Origin: Anaerotignum faecicola | GTDB taxonomy: Bacteria; Bacillota; Clostridia; Lachnospirales; Anaerotignaceae | Assembly: GCF_003865035.1 (NCBI RefSeq) | Contig: NZ_BHVZ01000001.1 | Span: forward strand, 124,001 to 188,000 | DNA: 64,000 nucleotides | Reading direction: 5' to 3' | Shown: piece after piece, positions 27,113 through 36,508 of the stretch | Position numbering within the stretch: the stretch's first letter is position 1 | Layout of the letters: every line of letters begins with the position of its first letter | Program-made: the position numbers and the translations under genes | The notes under the pieces: generated by a model | Seen by the model: only the letters and a program-made list of their open reading frames with translations | What the model was told of the DNA's origin: nothing | Databases searched by the model: none

Positions 27113-27803
27113 AAAAATTTTAGTTGTAGATGATGAAAAAGAGATAGCAGATTTACTTGAAGTTTATCTTAAAAACGATAATTATATAGTACACAAATAT
27201 TACAATGGAATTGAAGCATTGGAATGTATTCAGAAAACGGAAATTGATTTGGCGATATTGGACGTTATGCTTCCTGATATAGACGGATTCCGTATTTGCC
27301 AAAAAATTAGAGAAAATTTTTATTTCCCTGTTATTATGCTTACAGCTAAAATTGATGATGGCGATAAAATAATGGGGCTAACAATAGGTGCCGATGATTA
27401 TATAACAAAACCTTTTAATCCCCTTGAAGTCATTGCAAGAGTGAAAACACAGTTAAGACGCTATCAGAAGTACAACAATCCAACAAAAAAGCAGTTTTTT
27501 CCAAAAAGTGAATATGACATTAGAGGATTGATTATCAATAAGGACACGCATAAATGCTTTTTGTTCGGAAAAGAAATATCTTTAACTCCTATCGAGTTTT
27601 CAATCCTTTGGTATTTATGTGAACATCAAGGCAAAGTTGTTTCAACTGAGGAACTATTTGAAAATATCTGGAAAGAAAAATATTTAGATAATAACAACAC
27701 CGTAATGGCACATATAGGGCGGCTTAGAGAAAAATTAAATGAACCCGCCAAAAATCCAAAATTTATCAAAACAGTTTGGGGGGTAGGTTATGAAATTGAA
27801 TAA
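27105..27803 (+). CDS. VanR-like OmpR-family response regulator
   Basis: 232 residues. Receiver domain at 1-120 with acidic pocket VVDDEKE, phospho-Asp in LAILDVMLPD and Lys in ITKPFNP. Winged-helix DNA-binding domain at about 135-230 ending TVWGVGYEIE. Sequence character is close to VanR of glycopeptide-resistance clusters, but no vanHAX genes are present. Its stop overlaps the kinase start by 14 bp. Confidence 0.9.
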   Translation: MNEKILVVDDEKEIADLLEVYLKNDNYIVHKYYNGIEALECIQKTEIDLAILDVMLPDIDGFRICQKIRENFYFPVIMLTAKIDDGDKIMGLTIGADDYITKPFNPLEVIARVKTQLRRYQKYNNPTKKQFFPKSEYDIRGLIINKDTHKCFLFGKEISLTPIEFSILWYLCEHQGKVVSTEELFENIWKEKYLDNNNTVMAHIGRLREKLNEPAKNPKFIKTVWGVGYEIE

Positions 27804-28878
27804 AAATGAACAAAATTATCTGCTTACAATCCTGTTTAAAAGTTATATCTTACAGAGTGTAATTTGTTCGGGAATTATCTTAGTGTGTACGGTTTCGTTA
27901 GATATGGGACTTACTTGGGTACTGGATAGATATGTGGAACATTACTACCTGATATATAGGGGACTTTATGTTTATATGGTAGGGCTTATATTATGGGTAG
28001 TTTGCATTATGTATTTGACTTATAAACTTTTGAAAAAGGTTGTTAATTATGTCTACGAGTTACAAGCTGCAACAGGAAAACTATTTGATAAATCAGTAGA
28101 TTATATTGAACTCTCACCGGAACTAAGCGAAATTGCTATCAACATAAATCGCTTAAAGCAAGAAGCAGAAAACAATGCGCGACTTGCACAGGAAAATGAA
28201 CAGCGCAAGAATGATTTGATTATGTACCTTGCACATGATTTGAAAACGCCGCTTTCTTCCGTCATTGGCTATCTAACACTACTGCATGATGATGAACAAC
28301 AAATATCACAGGAGTTAAGAGAAAAGTATCTTTCTATTTCTCTTGATAAAGCAGAACGTCTTGAAGATTTGATAAACGAGTTTTTTGAAATCACACGATT
28401 TAACTTATCTAACATAACATTACAATACAGCAACATAAATTTGACCCGTTTATTAGAACAACTTATCTATGAATTTAAGCCCATATTAAAGGAAAAAAAT
28501 TTGAAATGTACTCTCAATAGTACAAGCGACATTATGCTACATTGCGACGCAAACAAAATACAACGTGTGTTCGATAATCTCTTGCGTAATGCGGTAATTT
28601 ACAGTTATACAGATACAGAAGTTGCAATAACCACAGAACTTCAAGAGAACACTATTGTAATTACTTTTGAAAATTTTGGGAATCCTATCGCAGAAGAAAA
28701 ACTAAAACTAATATTTGAGCAGTTTTACCGAGTTGACACATCAAGAAATACTACAAGTGGTGGTGCCGGATTGGGACTTGCGATTGCGAAACATATTGTA
28801 GAACTACATAAGGGGACTATTGTTGCTCATAGTAAAGACGAGTGTATAAAATTTATAGTTACACTTCCACTTTCGTAG
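27790..28878 (+). CDS. VanS-like sensor histidine kinase
   Basis: 362 residues. Two membrane helices at about 15-40 and 55-80 bound a very short external loop. HAMP-like linker, then HisKA with MYLAHDLKTPLSSVIGYL (phospho-His near 150), then HATPase with DNLLRNAV, FEQFYRVD and GGAGLGLAIAKHIV. The short sensor loop suggests detection within the membrane or through a partner such as the exporter. Paired with the VanR-like regulator. Confidence 0.9.
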   Translation: MKLNKNEQNYLLTILFKSYILQSVICSGIILVCTVSLDMGLTWVLDRYVEHYYLIYRGLYVYMVGLILWVVCIMYLTYKLLKKVVNYVYELQAATGKLFDKSVDYIELSPELSEIAININRLKQEAENNARLAQENEQRKNDLIMYLAHDLKTPLSSVIGYLTLLHDDEQQISQELREKYLSISLDKAERLEDLINEFFEITRFNLSNITLQYSNINLTRLLEQLIYEFKPILKEKNLKCTLNSTSDIMLHCDANKIQRVFDNLLRNAVIYSYTDTEVAITTELQENTIVITFENFGNPIAEEKLKLIFEQFYRVDTSRNTTSGGAGLGLAIAKHIVELHKGTIVAHSKDECIKFIVTLPLS

Positions 28879-28939
28879 GAAAATCGTAAGAAATTCCGTA
28901 GCAAAAAAGAGGATTTTCTTGCGAACAATCATCAAAATT

Positions 28940-28987
28940 AAGGCTTTTATTTTGATACAATTATTGTATCAAGGTGAAAGCCTTTTA
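28940..28987 (+). terminator. Terminator containing a 21 bp perfect palindrome
   Basis: Outer arms AAGGCTTT and AAAGCCTTTT. Inside is a perfect palindrome at 28952-28972 with halves TTGATACAA and TTGTATCAA three bases apart. It separates the kinase gene from the exporter genes; the palindrome could also serve as an operator for the VanR-like regulator. Confidence 0.6.
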
Positions 28988-29030
28988 TCTTTAAACGAAA
29001 TATAATATACAATAACAAGGAGGTATGTTG

Positions 29031-29861
29031 GTGAAATACCAAAATCGAATTATGGCGTTACCTATGCTATGTATGATAATAATTGTGTTATCTGCCTGTT
29101 GTTTTGACGAGCAGAAAAATGAAACCAGTAACGTAAATCCAAAAGTACAATCCGTTGAAACGGTATCCGTTACTCGCGGTAATCTTACTCCAACGGTATC
29201 TGCTCACACAACTATTATTCCGGCTTTGGATTTTGTTTTATGTTCTTCTGTTGAGGGTACTTTTGAAGCCTGTTCCTCAGCCGGCAACAAAATTACTGAG
29301 GGTGGTGTGATTGGGAAAGTATCTGAAGAAGAAATAAAATCCCCAGTTGACGCAACGATTCTTTCTATTATCTCATCTAATGAGAGTGTTCCCAAAAATT
29401 ATCCCTTAGCAACAGCTAAGTACACAGGTTTTGCTCTCAATATTGAAGCTGAAAATTTTTTGAAAATATTGCCGGAAAATGCAGCATTAAAAGCAAAGTT
29501 TCAAGTAGTTGATGGTGTGGGACCTATGGAAGCGATTGCAGTTGTAGTACCAGTATCAGAAAATGCAGAAAGCACATTGCAATGTTTAATTGGAAAAGAT
29601 ATTGATGTAAAACCCGGACAAAGTGCTACCGTTGTCATAACAGCCGAAACTAGAAAAGATGTGCTTTTGTTACCACTTTCAGTCATTGCGGGCAGACAAG
29701 GTAAGGGAATGGTAACCGTAATAAATGACGGAAAACAAATTCAAACAGAAGTTATGCTGGGTGCAACTGATGGTGCATATATAGAAATATTGTCGGGTGT
29801 AAATGAGGGCGATACAATTTCTTCTATTCCCCCAAACCTTGACCCAAGGAGTAAGGAGTAA
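29031..29861 (+). CDS. HlyD/MacA-like lipoprotein adaptor
   Basis: 276 residues. Lipoprotein signal with lipobox LSAC near residue 23, then a lipoyl/barrel-sandwich-like domain ([20 protein letters not shown]) and beta-barrel part ending [20 protein letters not shown], as in periplasmic adaptor proteins. In a Gram-positive it would be tethered outside the membrane and work with the ABC transporter next to it. The GTG at 29031 is 7 nt after AAGGAGG and is preferred over the ATG at 29025, which is too close. Confidence 0.8.
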   Translation: MKYQNRIMALPMLCMIIIVLSACCFDEQKNETSNVNPKVQSVETVSVTRGNLTPTVSAHTTIIPALDFVLCSSVEGTFEACSSAGNKITEGGVIGKVSEEEIKSPVDATILSIISSNESVPKNYPLATAKYTGFALNIEAENFLKILPENAALKAKFQVVDGVGPMEAIAVVVPVSENAESTLQCLIGKDIDVKPGQSATVVITAETRKDVLLLPLSVIAGRQGKGMVTVINDGKQIQTEVMLGATDGAYIEILSGVNEGDTISSIPPNLDPRSKE

Positions 29862-29869
29862 TTTGTAAC

Positions 29870-30583
29870 ATGGAAAAAACGAATGGAGGAAATTTAATTC
29901 AAATAAAAAACTTGGTAGCGACTGTTAATTTGAATAATGGTGATACCTTAGTAACTGTAAACAAAGCAAATATGGAACTAAAGCGAGGAAACAGCTATGC
30001 TATTGTAGGCAAATCGGGTTCAGGAAAAACAAGCCTTATATCAATTATAGGTTTACTCAACCACTCATATCAAGGCGAATTTCTTTATAATGGTATGTCT
30101 GTTTCCACTTTAACAGATAGCCAGCTATCTATGCTTCGAGCAAGTAATATCGGTTTTGTTTTTCAAAACTATTCTTTAATTAAACATTTAAGAGTTTGGG
30201 AAAATATTGAGCTTCCTTTACTTTATTCCAAAAAGAAAATGAATACAAGACAGCGGAAAGAAGCAATACGAAATCTTTTGCAAAGTGTTGGATTAGAAGG
30301 AAAAGAAAATGATTATCCATCTAATTTATCAGGAGGCGAACAACAAAGAGTGGCGATTGCCCGCGCACTTGCAGTATCGCCGGAAGCCATTTTATGTGAT
30401 GAACCTACTGGTGCTTTAGATAAAAAAACCGGAAAACAAATTATGGACCTTTTACATCAAGTTGTGCTTAAAAATGGCATTATGCTTTTAATAGTAACTC
30501 ATGACCTCGATATTGCAAAGACTTGTAATACAATTTTTGAAATGGACGGAGGGAGGCTTCAATGTGTTAAATATGATTCTTAA
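29870..30583 (+). CDS. MacB/LolD-type ABC transporter ATPase
   Basis: 237 residues. Walker [11 protein letters not shown] near 44, signature [15 protein letters not shown] near 150, Walker [12 protein letters not shown] near 172, H-loop VTHDLD. Belongs to the group that drives MacB/FtsX-like permeases for export or envelope lipids and peptides. It overlaps the permease start by 20 bp. Confidence 0.92.
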   Translation: MEKTNGGNLIQIKNLVATVNLNNGDTLVTVNKANMELKRGNSYAIVGKSGSGKTSLISIIGLLNHSYQGEFLYNGMSVSTLTDSQLSMLRASNIGFVFQNYSLIKHLRVWENIELPLLYSKKKMNTRQRKEAIRNLLQSVGLEGKENDYPSNLSGGEQQRVAIARALAVSPEAILCDEPTGALDKKTGKQIMDLLHQVVLKNGIMLLIVTHDLDIAKTCNTIFEMDGGRLQCVKYDS

Positions 30584-31760
30584 AGACCTTCGTATTTCTC
30601 CTCTAAGAAATATCTTAACAGGTATATCGATGTTTGTAGGAATTATTGCAATGATTAGTTCTGTCTTGGTGGGAACGCTTGGTAAAGAATATTTGATTTC
30701 TGTCAATGCACAGATGTATGGATGGAGTCCTACATATTCTTTTTCAATTACAGGATCAGATTTTCAAGATACCATTAAAATGGAGAATTTTTTTCGAGAA
30801 ATTTACAATACTGATCATTTTGTGGCTGTTACCTTTTCCATGCTGGAAGAGATAACAGTTGCTCCAGTAGCGTCTGTCTCTTCTCTACAAGACATAAGTG
30901 ACACTGTTTACAAAAAGACTGTACCCGTAGATGTTGTTTTTACTACAAGCACATATAACAAAATCTATAATTTGCCTATGTCATCAGGGGATTGGTTTGA
31001 TTCTTCGGAAATAAATAAAACTCTGTGCATGGTAGTAAATAAAGCAGCACAGAATTATTTTGATACTTCATATGCTGTTGGAAATGTAGAAAGTAGTCTT
31101 TCATTAACACCATTTAATGTGGTAGGTACTGTGAATGACGGGACAGATATACCAACTGTATATCTTGACGCCCATTCAATAGAACTACTTGTTCCGAATA
31201 TGTGGAAAGTAAAAAATGCAACTGTTCATTGGCATTCAGAAGCGGGAATTACCATGAGACAGATGTATTCGTCATTACATGACATTTTAGAAGATACAAT
31301 AGGAGGAAATTTGGATATCATAGGGAAAAGTGATATTGGAGATACTTATAATTCCGTACTTTCTGTACTTCAATTAGGACTTTTGGTAACATCATTTTTA
31401 TTGTTATTTGTTTCTGTATTAGGACAAATTAACATAGGGTTATCATCCTTGGAACAACGTACTCACGAATTACTAATTAGACGGGCGATTGGCGCTTCTC
31501 GTGCGAATATTGTTACTTTAGTGTTAGGCGCACAATTAACTATATCAGTGTTTGTTTGTATTGTTTCAATCCTGATATCCTTTTTCTTGGTTCAAGGCAT
31601 GGGGTTATTTCTGCCTGTGGATTCTCCCGTAGCGGCACTGGAATATCCTATTCTTTCGGCAGTGGTAGCTGTTATAACATCCGTTGTTGTAGCGTTGCTT
31701 GGAGGACTATTGCCAGCGTTAAAAGCTGCAAAGCTTGAACCTGCATTGGCGCTTAGATAA
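30564..31760 (+). CDS. MacB/FtsX-type ABC transporter permease
   Basis: 398 residues. One N-terminal membrane helix, a large extracellular domain (~45-265), and three C-terminal helices in an FtsX domain with the family motif [18 protein letters not shown]. The GTG at 30564 is 7-8 nt after GGGAGG and gives the usual short N-terminus; ATG at 30572 is out of the best spacing. Probably exports an envelope-active compound or transmits its presence to the kinase. Confidence 0.88.
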   Translation: MLNMILKDLRISPLRNILTGISMFVGIIAMISSVLVGTLGKEYLISVNAQMYGWSPTYSFSITGSDFQDTIKMENFFREIYNTDHFVAVTFSMLEEITVAPVASVSSLQDISDTVYKKTVPVDVVFTTSTYNKIYNLPMSSGDWFDSSEINKTLCMVVNKAAQNYFDTSYAVGNVESSLSLTPFNVVGTVNDGTDIPTVYLDAHSIELLVPNMWKVKNATVHWHSEAGITMRQMYSSLHDILEDTIGGNLDIIGKSDIGDTYNSVLSVLQLGLLVTSFLLLFVSVLGQINIGLSSLEQRTHELLIRRAIGASRANIVTLVLGAQLTISVFVCIVSILISFFLVQGMGLFLPVDSPVAALEYPILSAVVAVITSVVVALLGGLLPALKAAKLEPALALR

Positions 31761-31789
31761 AATAAATTTTATAAAATTGGAGGAAAAAC

Positions 31790-32281
31790 ATGAAAATATT
31801 ATCTATGAAAACAACGATTTTTTTAGGAGCAATGCTTTCTTTATTGGTATGTCTGATGTTTACAGGTTGTTCAAATTCTGAAACAAATTCTACTTCAAGA
31901 GGACTCACGGATTTTGCACACATTGAAGAAGAATATCTTGCAACCATTGACAGTTTGAATTGGCCTGATGGCATTGCACTTCCTGATAAACTGGAAGATG
32001 AAGATACAGGAGCTTCCTTTCAGGTTGGTTATGGAGAAACGAGAGCTTCTTATTTGTGGGAATATTCATGGATGAAAGAATGGCTTGATACTTATAATAC
32101 AGATCCAGAGCGAGCCGAAAAAGCATTAGAAGAATTGGAAAAAGCCTTCGACATGCCATATATGGGAATAGACCGGTGTGATGACGCAACTCGTAATTAT
32201 TTGCGCGAAAATATAGATAAAGCAAAATTAGGTGACCCCTCTGGATTTACAGAAAGTATAAGAGCAAATTATGCCAATTAG
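31790..32281 (+). CDS. Small cargo lipoprotein
   Basis: 163 residues. Signal peptide with lipobox FTGC near 27 (IFLGAMLSLLVCLMFTGCSN), then an acidic helical domain rich in Trp and Tyr (WEYSWMKEWLDTYN). No family recognised. Placed between the permease and a DD-peptidase, it could bind the exported compound or protect a surface target. Confidence 0.75.
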   Translation: MKILSMKTTIFLGAMLSLLVCLMFTGCSNSETNSTSRGLTDFAHIEEEYLATIDSLNWPDGIALPDKLEDEDTGASFQVGYGETRASYLWEYSWMKEWLDTYNTDPERAEKALEELEKAFDMPYMGIDRCDDATRNYLRENIDKAKLGDPSGFTESIRANYAN

Positions 32282-32325
32282 ATTTACCTATTAAATCTGA
32301 CTGATTACTGTCGGAGGTGCAATTT

Positions 32326-33285
32326 ATGAAAAGAAAATACAAGAGAAGGACGTCTCGTTTCGGAATATTTTTTGTTTTCCTTACTGCTGTAACGATAGCA
32401 GGTGTATTTTTCATACCGTGGGCAATGAAACCTGACAATTTTCGCAATGAGAAGAATAAAATCAACTCTTGGCTGAATGGAATTTTCTTTCAAGATTTTT
32501 ATAATGCAAAATCCCTCATATTAGTTGACCTTTCTAATGACAATATATTTATTTCAAAGCGAGAAAACGAGCAACAGCTTCCTGCCAGCTTAGCCAAATT
32601 ATTTGTCATTGAATACGCAGCAACACTTGCGGATTTAGATAGTATTGTTCCTGCAAATTATGAAGCAATCCAATTAACTAAACCTGGTTCATCTGTTGCG
32701 AATATAGACGCGAAAAAATATTTTCTCCACAATTTGTTTGCTGCCATGTTGGTTCCATCTGGAAATGACGCTGCTTATGTAGTCGCGGATTATTGTGGTT
32801 CTATTCTTTCACCACAAGCTAAGAATAGTCAAGAACGTATTAATGTTTTTATGGAACATCTAAATAATTACTTACAAAATCAAGGGTATGAAAACACAAT
32901 TTTATATGACCCAAGCGGATATGATGTCAATGCTCTCACTACCGTTTCAGACCTAAAATCAGTATCTACTCACCTTTTAGAGAAGCAATGGTTTAGAGAT
33001 ATTGTTTCAAAGAGTAATTATACAGCTACTTTACCTGACGGAAGTACGCAGACATGGAGGAATACTAATACTTTTCTTGACCAAACATCAGAATATTACA
33101 ATGAAAATGTTAAAGGTATCAAGACAGGTTCCTTATCTAATGACTATAATTTAGTTGTTCTTTATCAACAACATGGAAAGGAATTTTTAATATGTAGTTT
33201 AGGCTCTCAATCGGATTCTTCAAGATATGATGATGTGAATTATATTCTTAAAACAATAGATGAATCTGACTATTTAACTAAATGA
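32326..33285 (+). CDS. Membrane-anchored DD-carboxypeptidase-like serine enzyme (S11-type)
   Basis: 319 residues. N-terminal membrane anchor at about 12-33, then a penicillin-binding-protein fold with all three motifs: SxxK in LPASLAKLF, SxN in VPSGNDAAY and KTG in GIKTGSLS. Such enzymes cut the terminal D-Ala from peptidoglycan stem peptides. Removal of D-Ala-D-Ala could lower binding of a compound that targets it. The ATG at 32326 is 8 nt after GGAGG. Last gene of the cargo. Confidence 0.87.
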   Translation: MKRKYKRRTSRFGIFFVFLTAVTIAGVFFIPWAMKPDNFRNEKNKINSWLNGIFFQDFYNAKSLILVDLSNDNIFISKRENEQQLPASLAKLFVIEYAATLADLDSIVPANYEAIQLTKPGSSVANIDAKKYFLHNLFAAMLVPSGNDAAYVVADYCGSILSPQAKNSQERINVFMEHLNNYLQNQGYENTILYDPSGYDVNALTTVSDLKSVSTHLLEKQWFRDIVSKSNYTATLPDGSTQTWRNTNTFLDQTSEYYNENVKGIKTGSLSNDYNLVVLYQQHGKEFLICSLGSQSDSSRYDDVNYILKTIDESDYLTK

Positions 33286-33297
33286 TTTCATCTGCCG

Positions 33298-33397
33298 GAC
33301 GACGGCAAAAGAAAAAAAGCCGTCGCAGAGCAGACACATTTTCACGCGCCTACTCTATTTCGGCGGCTTTGATTATCAGAGCCGCCGTTTCTTTTTA
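33298..33397 (+). terminator. Two hairpins ending the cargo operon
   Basis: First CGACGGC with GCCGTCG; then GGCGGCT-TTGATTATCAG-AGCCGCC followed by GTTTCTTTTT at about 33361-33397, a good rho-independent terminator. The stretch to 33436 shows nothing else. Confidence 0.75.
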
Positions 33398-33436
33398 TCC
33401 ATCTAAATTCCAACGACGACCCTCTACCATGTAAAG

Positions 33437-33467
33437 GCATGGCGGCTTTAGGAGGTAGCCGCCATGC
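33437..33467 (+). promoter_or_regulatory. Hairpin enclosing a ribosome binding site
   Basis: Perfect 11 bp arms GCATGGCGGCT and AGCCGCCATGC around TTAGGAGGT. The loop holds an AGGAGG and the 3' arm holds the ATG at 33464, so folding would hide both. Confidence 0.6.
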
Positions 33468-33574
33468 ACTTATCAACTTATCGACACAAATCGACATTCC
33501 CCCAATTATCAAAAAAAGTCTATCCCCTGCAACGGGGTATTTCGGGCATAAAGATGAACAATCACATCATCTAA
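33464..33574 (+). CDS. Possible 36-residue leader peptide
   Basis: Starts with the ATG in the hairpin's 3' arm, 8 nt after GGAGGT; 36 codons (MHLSTYRHKSTFPQLSKKVY start), basic, ending just before an AT-rich stretch that leads to the sigma factor gene. CCCCTGCAACGGGG inside it can form another small stem. It could be a translated leader controlling the downstream sigma/HTH genes. A longer overlapping frame (33439-33981) has no ribosome binding site. Confidence 0.4.
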   Translation: MHLSTYRHKSTFPQLSKKVYPLQRGISGIKMNNHII

Positions 33575-33749
33575 ATACTTTTTATGTTTCCTTTGCGTCT
33601 GTCTGCGCCTTGCAGATGGGCGCATTTTGCATTTTACAGAACTTTTTTCAAAGAAATTTTTGCTTTCGTCCGGCGTTTGAAAAAGTCGTCTGTATTATCA
33701 CGCGAAAAGGGGAGGTACTACCACCTTTCGACAGAAAGGAGGTGAGAAC

Positions 33750-34190
33750 ATGGAACCTAATCGCAGAGAATTTCAAAAGCAATGTGCCTTTCAAAGTTTC
33801 TGTAAACGGGTGCTGCACAACGAAGCGTGCAACGCCCACGACGAAATCCGGCGACGCAGGAAACGGGAAGTATCGTTTTGCGACCTTGCCTTGCATGAGG
33901 AACGGCAGCTTTACACCGTTGACAAGTATTTTCAAGACGAAGAAGCTGAACCGCGTTATCAAATGGCAGGAAAAGAGATAACCCCGAAACTGCTGCTTGA
34001 AGCAATCCGCACTTTGCCGGAGGAAAAAAGGACTGCTATCCTGCTGTACTATTTCGAGGGCATGACCGACGTGGAAATCGGAAAGATGTTCAATACGTCG
34101 CGCAGCACGATACAGTACAGACGGACAAGCTCTTTTGAACTGTTAAAGAAATATTTGGAGGGACACGCTGATGAATGGGAAGAATGGTAA
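33750..34190 (+). CDS. Sigma-70-like factor (Tn916 Orf7-like)
   Basis: 146 residues. The C-terminal region 4 (LLEAIRTLPEEKRTAILLYY, then TDVEIGKMFNTSRSTIQYRR) is a clear sigma4 HTH; the N-terminus is a poor region 2. Tn916 Orf7 and Orf8 act together to switch on xis and int. AAAGGAGGTGAGAAC precedes the ATG. It overlaps the HTH_16 gene by 20 bp. Confidence 0.85.
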   Translation: MEPNRREFQKQCAFQSFCKRVLHNEACNAHDEIRRRRKREVSFCDLALHEERQLYTVDKYFQDEEAEPRYQMAGKEITPKLLLEAIRTLPEEKRTAILLYYFEGMTDVEIGKMFNTSRSTIQYRRTSSFELLKKYLEGHADEWEEW

Positions 34191-34431
34191 ACAATCCGAC
34201 TACCCGGAAATCGCCCTTGTTCCCTATCCCGTCATTGTGGCGGCGAGCAAAGGCGACCCGGACGCTATGAAAATAGTCTTGCAGCATTTCAGCGGCTACA
34301 TAGCGAGCCTGTCCATGCGGAAGCTCTACGACGAGCGCGGCAACGTCTACTATGGCGTTGACGAGGACATACGGGAACGGCTGCAAGCAAGACTGATGAG
34401 GGCTATCCTCACATTTCGGGCTGATGAATAG
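34171..34431 (+). CDS. HTH_16 regulator (Tn916 Orf8-like)
   Basis: 86 residues with the family core PVIVAASKGDPDAMKIVLQH and GVDEDIRERLQARLMRAILT. It likely works with the sigma-like protein encoded just upstream to control excision genes, as Orf7/Orf8 of Tn916. Confidence 0.82.
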   Translation: MNGKNGKQSDYPEIALVPYPVIVAASKGDPDAMKIVLQHFSGYIASLSMRKLYDERGNVYYGVDEDIRERLQARLMRAILTFRADE

Positions 34432-34853
34432 TTGAGCATGACCGTAAAACGTCTTGTAACCCCTTTTCCGTTTTACGGCAAGCAGAACAGTCATCTTGTT
34501 CTTTGAAAAAGAAAGCGGCGCAAGAGAACGGCGACGCAGTATAGGGCAAATCGGATACGTTCCTTTTGTGCCGAGCCATACAGCGGGTGCGCCATGACTT
34601 CCCTTTCGGGAACGAGCGAACAACACTACACCGCAAAGCAAGTCAGCAGCTTGCGGGCGACGACACACAAGAGGGATAATGATACTCCCTTACAGCCACA
34701 GTCCGAGCGTTAGAAGCGTCGCAGGCAATGGGTAGGGCTGCGTGAGAACCACGCAGGAGTGAAATTCTCGTGGAGCTATGCTAATAGCCGTTCGATTAAA
34801 GCCCCTTTTATTCAAAAACATACCTTTGAGCCATTTTGAAAGGGGGTATTCCT
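34432..34853 (+). promoter_or_regulatory. Long structured leader ahead of xis
   Basis: 422 bp without a credible gene. Several stems are visible: CCGTAAAAC with GTTTTACGG around 34441-34483, CTGCGTG-AGAAC-CACGCAG at about 34739-34757, and GCTAT-GCTA-ATAGC near 34776-34789. The xis AAGGGGG follows. Likely an RNA leader or protein-binding control region for xis-int. Confidence 0.45.
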
Positions 34854-35090
34854 ATGGCTAAAAAGGAAACTACAAACCATGCCGCCCCTGTTTTGCCTAT
34901 GCTGAAAACAGTAGAGCAAATGAGCAAGGTTAGCGGTATTGGAGAAAATAAATTACGCGAGCTTATGGATAACGGCGAACTGGAATACGTTCAAAACGGA
35001 AACCGCCGCTTGATTGCCGATACCGCTATATGGGATTGGTACGAGCGAGCGAAAACCGCCGTAAAGCCCCCGGCAGAGCAAGGGGGTTAA
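34854..35090 (+). CDS. xis: Excisionase-like HTH protein (Xis)
   Basis: 78 residues. HTH core MSKVSGIGENKLRELMDNGE then VQNGNRRLIADTAIWDWY, as in Tn916-type Xis. GAAAGGGGG precedes the ATG at 34854. It ends 3 bp before int, the standard arrangement; Xis steers the integrase to excision. Confidence 0.85.
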   Translation: MAKKETTNHAAPVLPMLKTVEQMSKVSGIGENKLRELMDNGELEYVQNGNRRLIADTAIWDWYERAKTAVKPPAEQGG

Positions 35091-35093
35091 GTT

Positions 35094-36398
35094 ATGGCAA
35101 TCTCAACAAGACAGGTAAAAAACAAACGCGACAGCAACGGCGTACTGACCGGACGACCAGGCACAGTCTACGACGTAAACATAAAGTACACCGCCCCGGA
35201 CGGAAAAAAGAAGTCGTATGCAAAAAAGGGCTTTGCCACCAAAAAGGAAGCAGCACAGCATGAAGCGGAAATGAAAACGAAGCTCCAAAATCCGGGGCAA
35301 GTTGCTTCTATTACTTCACAGAGGAAACAGACTGTCGCTGCCTATCTCAATGACTGGGTGGAAAGCTATGCAAGAGTGAACTTGCGCCCCTCTACTTATG
35401 ACGGGTATAAAAAGACGATTGCAAACTATATCAATCCGTATATCGGCGGCGTTACCCTCAATCAGCTTACCCCTGCTATGGTAGACAAGATGTTTCAGCA
35501 GATTATAGACAAAGGCTTGAAGCCGTCCACCGCAGCCGGGGCAAAACGTGTTTTGAGTGTGGCGTTGAGCCATGCCCGCAAATACCGCTATATCGAAACC
35601 AACGCGGCAAAAGATACCCTTACGAAGTTTGGGAAAGGCGACAAGACCCCTGACCCTTACACGCCGGAACAGGTGAAAGCCTTAATGCAGCGCGTCGAGG
35701 GTACTGTTTGGGAAATGCCTGTTATCTTGGGCGGGCTTTACGGTATGCGCCGTTCTGAAATCTTAGGCTTGCGTTGGCGCAATGTGGATTTGGAGAACAA
35801 CACCTTTGATGTTACCGAGCAGCTACCTTTCAAGGTACCGCCAAAAACAAAAGTCATTGAAGAAATGGCACCGCCGAAATCCAACGGCAGAAAGCTACCC
35901 ATTACGGAGCTTGCCCGCCCGTTCTTCCTCAAACAGCTTGCCATGCAGGAAGTACAGAAAGAACAGGCAGCAAAAGACGGAAAGCCTTACTATGACAATG
36001 ACCTTGTTGTAGCAAAGCCGGACGGCGCACCTATCGCCGCGTCGTGGGTGTCCTCTCAATTTGGAAAGCTGCTTGAAGATTTGGATATGCCGCACATTCG
36101 TTTTCACGATTTACGACATACGGCAGCGACCAATATGCACCAACTGACAGGCGACTTCTATACGGTTGGCGAAGTCTTGGGACATACGCTTGCGGGTATC
36201 GGCGCGTCGCTTGGGCTTTCCATGAACTTTGAAGCTGTTACCGCCCGTTATGTGGACGTGCGGCTTGAACGAAAAAAAGAAGTTTTGGACGCTTACCATA
36301 GCGCGGTGGAAAAAGCAGCCCCGGAGAAACCAAAGGAAGCCGAGCCGAAAAAAGGAAAACGGGCAGCAAAGAAAAAACACAGCGAAATAGACCTTTAA
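35094..36398 (+). CDS. int: Tyrosine integrase of the ICE
   Basis: 434 residues. An AP2-like arm-binding domain comes first (KYTAPDGKKKSYAKKGFATK), then the core-binding domain (~75-165, YLNDWVESYARVNLRPSTYD). The catalytic domain has Arg in GLYGMRRSEILGLRW, HDLRHTAATNM, GHT, and the nucleophile Tyr in TARYVDV. It joins the ICE ends into AT-rich sites. The C-terminus is a Lys/Glu-rich tail. Confidence 0.93.
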   Translation: MAISTRQVKNKRDSNGVLTGRPGTVYDVNIKYTAPDGKKKSYAKKGFATKKEAAQHEAEMKTKLQNPGQVASITSQRKQTVAAYLNDWVESYARVNLRPSTYDGYKKTIANYINPYIGGVTLNQLTPAMVDKMFQQIIDKGLKPSTAAGAKRVLSVALSHARKYRYIETNAAKDTLTKFGKGDKTPDPYTPEQVKALMQRVEGTVWEMPVILGGLYGMRRSEILGLRWRNVDLENNTFDVTEQLPFKVPPKTKVIEEMAPPKSNGRKLPITELARPFFLKQLAMQEVQKEQAAKDGKPYYDNDLVVAKPDGAPIAASWVSSQFGKLLEDLDMPHIRFHDLRHTAATNMHQLTGDFYTVGEVLGHTLAGIGASLGLSMNFEAVTARYVDVRLERKKEVLDAYHSAVEKAAPEKPKEAEPKKGKRAAKKKHSEIDL

Positions 36399-36425
36399 CC
36401 GCTGTATCTCTTTACTGCTCTTTAC

Positions 36426-36470
36426 AACCTTTTATATGCCCGCGTGGAATTTGGGCACCATTTGGGCACC
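36426..36470 (+). repeat. Right-end repeats, possible integrase arm sites
   Basis: AACCTTTTATA at 36426-36436 equals the left-end 11-mer. ATTTGGGCACC occurs twice in tandem at 36449-36470. They lie 28-72 bp after int and probably bind Int or Xis. Confidence 0.45.
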
Positions 36471-36508
36471 ATTTACGGAAAAAGCACCATGAAAACAGAG
36501 GGTAAAAG

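Noticed and set aside
27105..28878. A vancomycin-resistance operon
   Set aside because: Only the VanRS-like regulators are present; no VanH, VanA/B ligase or VanX follows.
33439..33981. 180-codon open frame overlapping the sigma-like gene
   Set aside because: It has no ribosome binding site, crosses the sigma factor gene in another frame and has an unlikely composition.
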